A DNA stretch of 64,000 nucleotides from Gautieria morchelliformis (lineage: Eukaryota; Basidiomycota; Agaricomycetes; Gomphales; Gomphaceae). The notes under the pieces were generated by a model. It was not told the DNA's origin. It saw nothing but the letters and a program-made list of their open reading frames with translations, and ran no database searches. The DNA lies in contig WHVA01000306.1 in assembly GCA_015179125.1 (NCBI GenBank), forward strand, positions 62,001 to 126,000. Direction: 5' to 3'. Every line of letters starts with the position of its first letter. Position 1 is the first letter of the stretch. The translations under genes and the position numbers were made by a program. This document shows positions 10,287 to 22,159 of this stretch, one piece after another.

Positions 10287-11530
10287 TGCAGAGCTGACCA
10301 TGCCATTTGTCGTCCCTAAGCTGGCCAGGGATGGCATGAACTGGGTCACCTGGAAAAGCCAGATGTTAGCTATGCTGGTGGTGACCCATGGTGCGAAATG
10401 TCACCTTGAAGGGACTGCTCAGATCCCCCCTCCGATCCCTACATACCCTAATGGTCATGTACTTACAGACAAGGAGGCGGAGGACTTGGAAGAGCTGGAG
10501 AAGTGCTGGGATGATTACCATCAGCGTGAGGCCATGATCATGGCTCAGATATTCACCACAGTCCCCGATAGTGTCCTCATCGAAGTCCATAACCTAGCCA
10601 TGGCAAAGGAGGTCTGGGAAGCCATATGTGCGAAGCATGAGATAAGAGCACTTACTGTCAAGGTTGACATGCGACGCCAGATGTATGAGCTGAAATGTGA
10701 GAACGAGTTGAACATCTGCACGCACCTGGAAATGCAAGAACGGCTTGCAGGGATGAATGTTGGACTCACCATTGATGACCTGGTCACAGTCATTCTCGGC
10801 TCACACCCTAAGTCGTACCGGTGGCTTATCAACACAATTATGATGTCCACAGCACATGCGAAGGCCAAGCTGGAACTGGATCAGGTAGTCAGGACATTCA
10901 TCAATGAGTTCAAGAGGCTTACCATCGAAGAGCGGCAACTGAAAGCGAGTGGGAACCCTCTCACTGTAAAGGGCCATGGGAAGTCCCAGCCATGCAGCGG
11001 CACCTCCAGCTTCATGAAGACCGATGTGGAGTGCTGGAAATGTGGCAAGAAGGAGCACATGAAGGCAGACTGCATGTCTAAAGCCAAGAAGAGAGAGAAG
11101 ATGGAGGGGGACAAGAAGGGAGGCGGGTCAGCAAACACGGTGAGAGAGGGCGAGGAATTTGCCTTCGCAACAATGTTATCTGGGGCCACACTTGTGCCAG
11201 GAATGAGTCTGTTGATGGGACAGGAAGTTGATGTCTATGACTCAGGTGCATTGGGCCATATGTCCCTTAATCACCATCGCTTCATCACCTTCAAGGAGAT
11301 TGCGCCACGTGCAAACAATGTCGCGGACAAAACCATCTTCAAGGCTACAGGGATATGGAACATGAGGATAGGCATCCCTAAGGGGAAGACAACGACATAT
11401 GTTACCCTGAGGGACATGATGTACTGCCCCAATATAGCATTTACGCTAGTATTCCTGACACACTGCGACACAGCTGGATACTAGGTCCTGTTGAAGAACC
11501 GGAAGTGCCTGATTCAAGACATGAAAGGGA
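10279..11530 (+). pseudogene. Copia-1 gag and protease (degenerate)
   Basis: Gag-like start (MGPAELTMPFVVPKLARDGM, then NWVTWKSQMLAML), a zinc knuckle CWKCGKKEHMKADC (near residue 252), and an aspartic-protease motif VYDSGALGHMS in place of the usual DSGAS/T. The frame stays open from 10279 to a stop at 11482-11484 (ending LTHCDTAGY), then resumes as NRKCLIQDMKG up to 11530, where a solo LTR interrupts it. Capsid-region wording such as WEAICAKHE is typical of Copia gag. Non-functional because of the stop, the insertion and loss of the downstream domains. Confidence 0.85.
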
Positions 11531-12589
11531 TGTTATGATAGACGCAACTATTCCATTTCAAGTTATCTATGTACAAAGAAACTAATAAAAGAAAATGAAG
11601 AAAAAGATCAAAAGTAACAGAAACGACACTTACGACGGACGTCGGCACAGACAACAGACACATGACATCATGAATAGCTATCTTATCTACAGATTAGATA
11701 AGATACAGGGATACGGGCATCGACAACGTGCGGCCGATCAGAGACAGTGCGCCTATAGAGTGATGGCATCGGCCATGATGTCGACAGGCGCCAGGCCACA
11801 GGCACCGAGGAGGTGTGGGCACCAAATGCCGCAGAGAGATACAGACTGCGCAGGAGCACCAGGTATTGTGGAGTGACTTGAGAATGTCATCCATAATACA
11901 TGTACTCAATTAGCTGCCCCACAGAAGAGGCACAGAGACAGTGGCCCCATCACCAAGCCTAGCATTTATGCTAGGCAGGGCAGATTTGATTCCCATTCTC
12001 TATTGGACTCCATGACACGACCAGCTGATTATTATCTTGACACCATGTGGACAGGGGCTTTGTATGCTAAGTACAAAACTCTATTCCAAAGTTTAAATGA
12101 CCCTGATACTATCTCCATCACTCCATGATTTTATGACTGTAATTAGTCACCCCTTTAGTTACAAGTAGTTTTTCAACCCATCTGCTCACTATCTTGAACA
12201 CCAGTAGTTACCACTAATATAGTATAAATAGCTAGTACAAATGTATGAACGAAATCATCCAGAATCAATTGTTTCACCCCCTGAAATCACTGTAGTCTTG
12301 TTTGATAGCTACAGAACTTAAAATCTTGATAGTTTACTCCAATTCTTCGTTGAGAGTGGATTATTACTGTTTACTCTATACTACCTCAAAAGTGAACACT
12401 TTTGACTTGGTTGTTCCTTAGATCGACACCATTTTCCTGTCAACATGGTCACGTGACTTTCATCCATCAGTGCCAGACGCGTCTCGAGGGGCTTAGTCAC
12501 CACACTGAGAAGGGGCGAACACAGCGGTCCCAGCTGCTAAGGAATATAATTTGTTTACTAAAGGCATCATATAACACCTTAATCCAAAA
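11531..12589 (+). mobile_element. solo LTR, family 'TGTTGTGATA' copy 1, inside Copia-1
   Basis: A 1059-bp unit flanked by the direct repeat AGGGA (11526-11530 and 12590-12594). Removing it rejoins the Copia-1 frame as gac-atg-aaa-ggg-aca-ctg (DMKGTL), so the ends are exact. It starts TGTTATGATAGACGC and ends TTAATCCAAAA. No long ORF. Homologous units lie at 46030-47092 and 59481-60416, in the same orientation and each with its own 5-bp duplication. A solo LTR is the best explanation although the 3' end is AAAA rather than CA. Confidence 0.8.
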
Positions 12590-14682
12590 AGGGACACTGC
12601 TTCGGCAGGTCCCACTGTCGAATGGTCTCTACAAGGTAGAGCATAAGGATATGGCAGTGGTGGCAAAGGCAGCACAAAAAAGTACTCACACTCAATGAGC
12701 TGCATCGCCACATGGGGTACATCTCCCCACAGGCAGTCTGGAAACTTGTGTGAGATGGCATGGTAACTGGACTTGAGATTGACATGGTGAGTCAACATGG
12801 CTTCTGAACAGTGCGCACACAAGCCAAGCCAACATGGAAACCTGTCCCACAGAAGCGGGAGGGGCTGCGAGCCAGTAGTTTTGTAGAAAAGGTCCATCTG
12901 GATGTCTGGGAGCCTGTGAACCCCCAGAACTATGACAGCAAAGATTATTTTGTCAGTTTCACCAACAACTACAACCGGTGGACATACTTGGTGCTGATGG
13001 CCAAAAAGCGTGACGCTTTTGATTGCTACAAGCAATATGAAGCGTGGGTTGAAATGCAGCATGGTGCAAGAATAAAACACCTACAAACAGACCATGGCAG
13101 AGAATATCTCTCTGACACATTCACAAGTCACCTGAGTTTGAAGGGTGACATGCCAGAGGAAAACGGCATATCAGAGTGACTCAACAGGATGCTGCTGGAG
13201 TACACATGGGCAATGCACCTGATGGCGGAACTGCCGAAATTCCTCTGGATGGAGTTGGTCCAGCATGTTGTATGGTTGAAAAACTGGACTTCAACATGTG
13301 CGCTTGATGGCAGAACACCTTACAAGGTTGTGCATGGTGTGAAGCCTGACCTTAGTGACCTACTGGAATGGGGCACCAGGGTTTATGTCCTAAAGGAAAA
13401 TAGCAGCAAGTTAGACTCTAAGGCAGGTGAGGGAAGGTGACTGGGTACAGTGATGAAAGTAAAGGCCATAGGGTCTACTGGCCAGGCAAATGCCATGTCA
13501 TGGTGGAGCACAACATTACTTTTGAGGCCCCTGTCCTTGTCATGTCCACTGATGCACTGGCTGAGGGGGAGTCTGCCATCAAGCAGTCAGAGTGGCAGTG
13601 GTGACCTCCACGGCCAACCACTGCCACTGCAGACACCGGGCCCAGCTGCAAACCCTTCAGACCCCATGTGGATTGACCTCCTCGAAGGGTTTGAGGCTCT
13701 GGATCCCCCAGCGGCAGACCTGCCACTAGGTAGAGGTCACTGCATGTGGAAACCCTCTGGGTATGTGCGCAGGATCACTGATGGCCCAGGCAGCAGCACG
13801 GGCCACCCAAACGTGCCTGCATACCCTCAAGGTGTGCCGATGCCCACAAGCGGCTCTGCCCTAGTCACCTTGACAGAGCTGGAGGAGGGCACTGCCATCG
13901 AGCCTGAGGGGGAGACACATCGCTCTCTTGAGTACTTGATGGCGGCAGCAATACATGACACAGGGGGCAATCCAACAAGCCTCAGGGATGCACGTTCCTG
14001 TGATGACTGGCCCCAATCGGACACATCCATCAAGTGGGAACTGCACGAGCATGAGGATCTAGGGACATGGGACCTGGTTGAGCCACTGGATGGTGCAAAC
14101 AATGTTGGCAGCAAGCTCATATTCCATTATAAGCATGATGTGAGTGGAAAAATTGTAACATGCAAGACAAGGCTTGTTGTGCAAGGCTTTTCCCAGACAG
14201 AGGGAGTTGACTATAATGAAACCTTTCCCCCCACTGCTAAACTCTCCACCATCTGAATCATCGCCACCCTCGCAGTCAGAAATGACTGGAAACCTGAGCA
14301 AACCGACATAGACAGCATGTATCTCAACGCCCTGATCACAGAAACTATCTACATGTGTCAGGCCTCAGGCTATGAGGTCCCTTGACAGGAACATCACATC
14401 TGCCATCTCAACCATTCAATCTACAGCTTGAAACAGTTTGGAAGGGAGTGGTACAACATGTTGTGCGGCATCATGCACAGCTTTGGATTCATGTGCTGCA
14501 AGGCTGAGCACATGGTATTCCACAGATATGCAGGCCAGGATGCACTTATTGTCGCCATTGATGTTGATGATCTCATGATGGCAGGCAACACAAGAGGAGC
14601 AATTCATGACTTCAAGGAGGAATTGCATATGGTCCTCAAGAGTAAGGGCTTGGGAGACTTGCACTGGTTGTTGGAATTCTAA
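12590..14682 (+). pseudogene. Copia-1 integrase and reverse transcriptase (degenerate, 3' truncated)
   Basis: Continues Copia-1 after the solo LTR. GAG-pre-integrase LLRQVPLSNGLYKVEHKDMA; integrase core with HLDVWEPV, QTDHGREYLS and EENGISE followed by a TGA; Copia reverse transcriptase from WDLVEPLDGANNVGSKLIF through RLVVQGFSQTEGVDYNETF to IDVDDLMMAG, where the usual YVDD box has become VDVDD. Several stops (13177, 13438, 14254, 14383) and frameshifts. The sequence ends in the RT domain at 14682 with no RNase H and no 3' LTR, so the element is truncated. Confidence 0.85.
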
Positions 14683-15171
14683 CAAGCTGATTACACGTTC
14701 GTTCTGCTTATGTAATCAAAGGTTTGTGTGTACCATTGTCAAGCCCTTTTTTTCTCCTTTTTCTCTTTGTTTCTACTTTCTTATTGTTCCGAGAACATAT
14801 ATAAATCCTTACATTTGATGTATGTACCCATCCGTTTGCCCCAATGAGCTCACAGGACAAATGATTCAAATACACTTTCTCGCATTCTTATTTGTGCGTG
14901 TCACTTATCCTAACACTGGTTACTGGGGATAGAGGTGAAGTGGGATCACATGATGTGTAACTCAGGCATTTGGTGATCGGGCTAGCATGCCTGAGCTTAC
15001 TTATAGTCAAGGTAGGGGGTGAAGGGGTTCCTTAGAATTTTCTCTTTGGATTGCCCTTCACCAGGTATGTGTCATAAAAGATGCTAGTAAGCACATCACT
15101 ACCACTACAACACAGCCTAAACATCCCACTGCCGCATATATGCTACCCCATGTCGCCTACACACCTCTACT
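14683..15171. other. sequence between Copia-1 and the LINE, nothing recognised
   Basis: A T-rich stretch (about 14745-14780) follows the Copia-1 break. No gene recognised. The last 12 bases (15160-15171, CACACCTCTACT) are repeated after the LINE poly-A tail. Confidence 0.5.
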
Positions 15172-15356
15172 GGCACTCCGACCACCACCATTGCCTGGGC
15201 ACCTAAGAACATTCCTAGCATTTCTCGTAGATACCTACTCATACACACCTCTATACCCCATCCACAACCCAAAAACCCCCTAGCCGACCCTGGACCACGG
15301 TGTCGGCCGGGCAGTCAACCAGCGGGACCAAAGGCCGCGTCACGCCCACCACCAGG

Positions 15357-17219
15357 ATGACGCGTACACCCACACTAGCACAAGCGAGGTTAGACAGCCA
15401 AGGCAGAATCAGGCAGAAGGCACCCATCAGCCAGCCGAATGAAAAGCCACCAGACGCTGCTAGAGAGACAGACCCACCGGCCGAGAAGAGACCCACCACC
15501 AGCCGGCCCACCACCAGAGGCACGGCCGTGGAGCCAGAGGCGCTCACGGGAGAGGAGATCAGAAGCCTGCCGGGACAGGAGATAATGGACACTGATGAAG
15601 GTAAGCTCTATTTGGAGCGCACTCTACTAACCATCCCAGGAATGCCCTGGACAATCGGGGCCCTATCCACGGCCATCCTCCAGGTCACACAATACAAGGG
15701 AGTCACGCGGCAGACAACCAACGCGCTCAGATCTATAGCGTTTGTCATGGAACAGCTAGATGATGACAGCAGAGGAGACAGGATTGCCGACCGTGTGCAG
15801 GAACAGATGATGGCAGAGGGGAGCGCATTCGCAGCCAGGATGAAGGAAGCGGTGGCCCTGATAGACAAGGCAGCGGCGGCAGTGGAATCAGCAGCCCACA
15901 CCTCCCAGCGAGTCACAGAGGAGGCGGGAGCGGCAGTGATATCCATACAGAATGCATCATCGTCGGTCACCACAACGGCCACACAGCTCAATGAGACCAT
16001 GACCACATACAGAGATGCAGTAAAAAAGGTGATCGCGCCCCCCACGCTCACGCCCGCCACCATCGCCACAGCCGCCACCCTTGATGTCAGAGTCCGCGCA
16101 AGGGAAGGGGTCAAGCAGAGACAGATACTAGTCGATGCCGCGAACCCGGGCTCGCAAATTCTAGGGGACCTGGACAACGTGGGCCTAGCTCTAAAAGCCA
16201 ACGAAGTTCTTCACACGATAGAGGCAGACACCACGCACAGCGTAGTCAGCGCGAGACGGTTGAACAATGGAGGGGTGCTGTTTGAATTCGATTCGGACGA
16301 AGCTGCTGCTTGGGTCAACGGAGCCCAGCTTAGGATACGGTTCACGGCAGCACTAGCCCCAGATGCGAGGATCAAAACGAGGCTGTTCCCACTTGTACTA
16401 CAGTTCATCCCCCTACACTTCGGCCCCGACAAGGACAACGAGCTCAGGAATATCGAAAGCACCAACAGGCTCCCCCGCGGTGCGATAGACAGGGCCAAAT
16501 GGCTCAAGCCGACACACCGCCGATCCCCCAGCCAGACGTGCGGGCACGCGCTCGTCACCTTCAACAGCCCAGAGATAGCTAACAAGGTCCTAACCAATGG
16601 TCTAATTGTCTGCCAGAAGCGGGTGTACGCGGAGAAATGCAAGAAAGAACCCACCAGATGCATGAAGTGCCAGGGGTGGAGCCACCTTTCCTATGCCTGC
16701 CCACAGGTGTATGACACATGCGGCACATGCGGGGGACGGCACAAGACGTCGACATGCACCAACACGCACAAGCCCCACTGCACCTCCTGTGACACCAATA
16801 CGCACACTAGCTGGGATAGGGCATGCCCCTCCTTCATACGCAGATGCGAGGAGATGGATGGGAGGCTGCCAGAGAACCTAATGCCATATTTCCCCACAGC
16901 GGAGCCGTGGACGCATGTGTCACAGCCACCCAGGATCGCCACCCCTACGCTCATCCTGCCGCCGCCCGCTGACCCACCCGGAACAGGAGGGTGGAAAACC
17001 GTGTCATATCGCAGCAACAACAACACGGGCAGGCAAACCACACTTCCATTCCAACCTGCAGCTCCCAGACCCCCAGGGGCGGACCGCTGCCAGTCACCAC
17101 CACCCCCTCAACGCCGGCCCAGCCCCGCCACCCTGCCCAACCAAATCGAACTAGGCCCCTCGACCCGATGGGGCGACACAGAGAATAACACAGGCCAGCC
17201 ACCCCCTGCACCAAGCTGA
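15357..17219 (+). CDS. LINE ORF1 protein with zinc knuckles
   Basis: RNA-binding ORF1 protein of the LINE, uninterrupted. The frame is open from upstream of 15300, but the first ATG in it is at 15357 (MTRTPTLAQARLD). Middle region is Ala-rich and predicted helical (EAVALIDKAAAAVESAAHT), a candidate coiled coil for ORF1 multimerisation. Near the C-terminus lie three Cys/His clusters: CMKCQGWSHLSYAC, CGTCGGRHKTSTC and CTSCDTNTHTSWDRAC. A Pro-rich tail follows. The TGA stop (17217-17219) overlaps the ORF2 ATG (17219-17221). The function is assigned from position and knuckles. Confidence 0.85.
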   Translation: MTRTPTLAQARLDSQGRIRQKAPISQPNEKPPDAARETDPPAEKRPTTSRPTTRGTAVEPEALTGEEIRSLPGQEIMDTDEGKLYLERTLLTIPGMPWTIGALSTAILQVTQYKGVTRQTTNALRSIAFVMEQLDDDSRGDRIADRVQEQMMAEGSAFAARMKEAVALIDKAAAAVESAAHTSQRVTEEAGAAVISIQNASSSVTTTATQLNETMTTYRDAVKKVIAPPTLTPATIATAATLDVRVRAREGVKQRQILVDAANPGSQILGDLDNVGLALKANEVLHTIEADTTHSVVSARRLNNGGVLFEFDSDEAAAWVNGAQLRIRFTAALAPDARIKTRLFPLVLQFIPLHFGPDKDNELRNIESTNRLPRGAIDRAKWLKPTHRRSPSQTCGHALVTFNSPEIANKVLTNGLIVCQKRVYAEKCKKEPTRCMKCQGWSHLSYACPQVYDTCGTCGGRHKTSTCTNTHKPHCTSCDTNTHTSWDRACPSFIRRCEEMDGRLPENLMPYFPTAEPWTHVSQPPRIATPTLILPPPADPPGTGGWKTVSYRSNNNTGRQTTLPFQPAAPRPPGADRCQSPPPPQRRPSPATLPNQIELGPSTRWGDTENNTGQPPPAPS

Positions 17220-20200
17220 TGCCTTACACGATAGAACCCATGCCGAAGAGACTGAAGATATACCAACAAAACTTGAAAAAATCAGATAAAGCCCAATACG
17301 ACCTCATCAACTCGCCGATACACAATGACTGGGACCTTCTACTCCTCCAAGAACCCTACATCGACGCCTTGGGTAACACTAAGGCCAACCACAACTGGCA
17401 TGTACTTTACCCCACAGCTCACCTTGCTAACGACGCTGCAAAGCGATCTGTCATCCTAGTTAACACACTGCTTGACACTAACACGTGGAAACAGCTAGCT
17501 TATACCCGCTCGAACGATGTGACGATATTCCAGCTCAAGCACTCTCAGGGAAAAATCACGATATTCAACATATATATCGATTGTGCACACTCGGAAACCA
17601 TCCATCACCTCGAGCAATTCGTCGAGGCTGAAAGACACGACATAATCCAATGCGACACAGACGCCATGCTTTGGGGTGGAGACTTCAACCGTCACCACCC
17701 CATGTGGGACGAAGAAAGGAACCATCACCTGTTCACAGCTGCAGTGACGGTGGAAGCAGAAAAACTGATCTTGACACTAGCGGACTATAACATGATCATG
17801 ACGCTGCCAAAACACCTGCCCACTCTCCAGTCAATGTCAACAAAGAATTGGACCAGAGTGGACAACGTGTTTTGTACTGACAATGTAGCTGAATCAGTGA
17901 TAAGATGCGACACCGACCCGGGCACCGATCATGTCCCCATCCACATCATACTCTACCTCGCAATAATGATCGACCCGCCAGCGCCCTTCCACAACTTCAG
18001 GGTGGCAGACTGGGAGGGCTTCAGGGAGCAACTAGCAGAGCAGCTGGAACACCTACCGGATGCAAGAGAACTCCAGACCATGGAGGAACTCGATGCAGCA
18101 GTGGATGCGCTAACGGCGGCCATCCAGGACACCATAGAGTTGGCAATACCACTATCCAAGCCCGTCCCGCACTCGCGCAGATGGTGGAGCAAGGAACTGT
18201 GGGATTTGAAGAAGAAGAAGAATAGGCTAAACAATCAATCCTATATCTACCGTGCAGTGGCTGACCACCCCTCTCATGAGGAACTCCGACAGATCAACAA
18301 GAAATACGGCGACACGATAAAAAAGGCCAAAACGCAAAACTGGGTTGATTACCTGGACGACATCAATGATGAGCTGCTATGGACCGCCAATAGATACCTC
18401 ACAAACCCTGTGACAGACGGGGGAAAGACCAGAATACCCACTCTTGAAACCATGGGCTCAGATGGCACACCCTACAGAGCAGAGACCAACGAGGAGAAAA
18501 GCCGATCCCTAGCAGCAGTGTTCTTCCCACCCAAGCCCACTGCCTCGCACACCCCCGATGGCTATAGATATCCCAAGAGGGTCGCGTACCGATTCCAGCT
18601 CCATGAAACCCAGCTCAGATGACAGATCACCAAGCTCAAGCCACACAAGGCTCCCGGGGACGATGGGATACCCAACATAGTCCTCAAGGAAGCAGTGGAC
18701 CTGATCGCCGGACACCTGCTATGGATTTACAGGGCGGCATTCTCACTGGGAGCCTACAGCACCAGATGGAAGTCCTGGGTGACGGTGGTCCGCCGGAAGC
18801 CAGGGAAGCCAACTACAACGTCCCTAAATCCTATCGCCCCATCGCGCTGTACAACACGATGGGGAAACTGCTAACAGCGATAGTGACGGAGGACATAGTA
18901 TATATAGCGGAGAAGCACCACCTACTCCCAGCCAATCACTTCGGGGGCAGGCCTGGTAGAACGACGACAGACCCACTCCACCTAATCGTCAACAAGATCA
19001 AGGGGGCCTGGCCGCAAGAAGGTAGCAGCAATGCTGTTCCTAGACACAGAAGGTGCGTTCCCCAATGCAGTTACTGACCACCTCCTCCACAATATGTGAA
19101 AATGAAGGATACCAGAGGAATACGTGCGGCTCGTAGAGAGGATGCTGACAGACCGACAAACACGGCTCAGATTTGACAGCTACCTGTCGGAATGGGTACC
19201 CATTGAGAATGGCATAGGCCAAGGGGACCCTCTCTCAATGATACTATATCTATTCTACAAGGCGGACCTTGTGGAAGTAGCAACGGCAAGGGGACAAGCG
19301 GCAGTCGCCTTTGTGGACGATGCCAGCCTATATGCAGAGGGGGACACTTTCAATGATGCGTACGACAGCCTGAGGGAGATGCTCCTGAAGCCTGGAGGGG
19401 AGAGGGAGTGGACAGAGACTCACCACTCCAGATTTGAGAAGAGCAAATTCACGCTCGTCTGCTTCACCAGGCGCAGGACCCCCGACCCTGACAGTCCCGG
19501 GAAGACAGTGCCCGACGCCAGACCAAATTTTGCGTACGAAGGGGTGGACATACAACCGCAGGGATCACACAAGTTTCTAGGGGTATTCCTCGATGAGGAG
19601 CTTAGGTGGAGAATACAGGCAGAGAAAGCGGTGGCCAAGGTGGTTAAGTGGACCCTACTATTCCGCAGACTAGCTAAGCCATCCACAGGGGTACAAGCCA
19701 AATACATGCGACAGCTCTACACGGCTGTAGCGATACCCAAATTCACATACGCGGCCGATGTATGGTTTACCCCAGTCCAAAGGTGGGCAGGGAGGAAAAA
19801 GGCGACTGGGTCGGTAAGGACGGTGCGAAAGCTAACCATGGTGCAGAGGCTGGCAACCATTGCCATTATGGGGGCCATGAAGACCACGGCAACTGACATA
19901 TTAGAAGCCCACGCCAACGTTCTACTGATCGAGCTGCTGATGCTATATGTCTGTTACCGGGCTTCCATTCGCATGGTCACGCTGCTGGCACTCCACCCCC
20001 TGTCCAAGCCCGTCAAGACATGCGCCAGCAGGCTTGTCCGACGCCACCCCTCTCCGATCCACCACCTGATGCATACCTTTGGCCTGAAACCGGGCGACTA
20101 CGAAACGATTGTACCAGCCACACATGTGCCCAACCGCCCACCCTACTTCACCACAGAGATAGCGGACACAAGGGAGGGCTCAAAGGAGGCCGACCAGACA

Positions 20201-21144
20201 GATGAGCCGGATGCGAAGGTGTACACCGACGGGTCAGGGGTGGATGGCAACGTGGGAGCAGCGGCGGTCATGTACAAGAGGGGCCAACGCACCAAGGTTC
20301 TAAGGTATTGCCTAGGCTCACTCGCTGACCACACAACATATGAAGCGGAAGCAATCGGGGTGGCTCTCGCGCTGGAGCTTCTCTCACGCGAAAGGGGCAT
20401 AAACAGGGCCACGGTTCTATTGGACAACCAGGCGGTAATACAGGCTGTCAATCACGTCAAGTCCCGACCCGCCCAGTACATCCTTGACCATGCACACGAA
20501 CAGGCCAACAGAGTCGCAGACCTGATCAGGAGAAGGAAAATCAGCCTGAAGCTCGCCTGGATCTTGGGCCATGACGATGTAGCCGGCAATGAGGAGGCAG
20601 ATGTGGAAGTGAAGAAGGCAGCCAAGGACGACAGCAGCCAGGTAAGTGAACTGCCTATCATGCTCACTGCGACACCTCTACCGTGCAGCGTCGCCGCTGC
20701 GTGCCAAGTCTTCAGATCGGAACTACGGTGCACATGGAGAGCGAGATGGAGCGGCACACACACATGGCCATGATAGATGACAGCCTCCCATCCACGACCT
20801 ACTACAGAGACATGGCAGGATTCACGAGGGCACCGACCAGCCTCATCACGCAGCTATGCACGGCACACATTCCGCTCAATAAACACCTATACCGCATCAA
20901 GAAATCACCCTCCCCCCTATGCCCAGCCTGCACCGGAGCTGAAGAATCGGTTCACCACTTTCTATTCAACTGTAGAGCCCACGAGCATGGGAGGGTAGCC
21001 CTGAGGAGAAGACTGGGACGCAGATCCAAGTCGATGTGGGACCTACTGGCTGACCAGAAGGCCATGGTGGCGACACTGACTTATGTGGCGGCTACCAAAC
21101 GGTTACATTCCATATTCGGTGACGTGACCCCCATCCCTGCCTAG
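17219..21144 (+). pseudogene. LINE ORF2: endonuclease, reverse transcriptase, RNase H (broken)
   Basis: The apurinic-like endonuclease begins LKIYQQNLKKSDKAQYDLI with LLLQEPYID and WGGDFNRHHPMWDEERN, and GTDHVPIHIIL as the last catalytic block. Reverse transcriptase motifs: KPHKAPGDDGIPN, KSYRPIALYNTMGK, NGIGQGDPLS and the catalytic box AFVDDASLY. RNase H: VYTDGSGVDGN, TTYEAEAIGVAL, LLDNQAVIQA and LGHDDVAGNEEAD. A C-terminal Cys/His block CPACTGAEESVHHFLFNC follows. Lesions: TGA at 18620-18622, a frameshift near 19010-19020, TGA near 19099, and a frameshift/stop near 20700-20775. Otherwise nearly complete, so decay is moderate. Confidence 0.9.
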
Positions 21145-21348
21145 AACACACTCTAGGTAACGTTACAGATAGTTCACCGGAAGAATCACATGAACAGCTG
21201 GAGACCACTACACACGACTACATCTACGTGCACACCCCCAACCAACCACCACCCATATCCATGCCCAAGAACTACAGGCCCACAACCTAGACTCGCGCAC
21301 CGAGAAGAGCCGGACTCGATACAGCGAGGCGGAAGCAAATAGCCCCAC
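21145..21348 (+). other. LINE 3' UTR, first part
   Basis: Non-coding sequence after the ORF2 stop, ending in the Gypsy-1 target site CCCAC (21344-21348). It continues at 29701. Confidence 0.75.
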
Positions 21349-22039
21349 TGTTACGTATTGAGATTTCCACTAAGTCGGACCTGGAAAGGACAGCGGCTTC
21401 AACTTATAGGTTGCGCCCCCAATGAACTATCGTCCTAAGTATTTCAGAACTGAGTTGGAGGTCGGAAAGTATTGAACTAGAGGTTGGTTGGAACTTGAGT
21501 CGGAACTGAGGCGGAAGGTGGAAGACGGAAGGCGGGGAGAGACTGAGATCTTGCTAGACTCGCTGTGCTAAGAACAGGAGATGGAGCGAAGGAAATCAAG
21601 TATCGAAGGCGATTATCTGATTGCAGAATAACAGACATACATGAGGGGGTTTTATACAAAGAGCTGAGACAACAGGTAATGATATGGTACTAAGCAAATT
21701 CCGGGGGAAGCGGAAGTCGAGTAGACAATGCGTGGGAACTAACTATTGGGAACAATGGGACTACAAGGGGGGTTCAGGGTAAGGTAGAACAATGGCAAAG
21801 AACAAGGGGTCGGGAAAACATATCTGACAACGAACTACAAGGGTGACCGGATATGTGGTCTTGATGGACGGTGAGGTGGGTCCGGTTGGTCTGAGTAATA
21901 GAGTCGAAAGAACAAGGGAAATGTACAAGGGGCGGAGTGTCGGAAATAATGGAGGGGCGGAAGGTGTTGCGGAAATATCGGAGGGGCAGAAGGTGTGACG
22001 GAACTGAAGGTCGGAAGTCGGAAATGAACGGTCGTAACA
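21349..22039 (-). repeat. Gypsy-1 3' LTR
   Basis: 691 bp, TGTTACG...GTAACA in plus orientation, same length as the other LTR. Contains TTTTATA (TATAAAA in sense) and the conserved ATTATCTGATT (21612-21622), the predicted R-region start. Differs from the 5' LTR at about 19 positions by eye, 18 of them transitions. Confidence 0.92.
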
Positions 22040-22159
22040 GTATCTCCCTTCTAAGGTCGAGCCCCGCGAGACCACAAGTCGGATCACGTGACCTGTGAAC
22101 AAACACGTTGGAGTTCGAAAGATAGGCGGGAAACAAACGCATCTTCGCTTTAACCCATC

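Noticed and set aside
15608-16663. Minus-strand ORFs of 197 and 150 codons inside LINE ORF1
   Set aside because: Antisense shadows of a GC-rich coding frame; Ser/Ala-rich with no domain.
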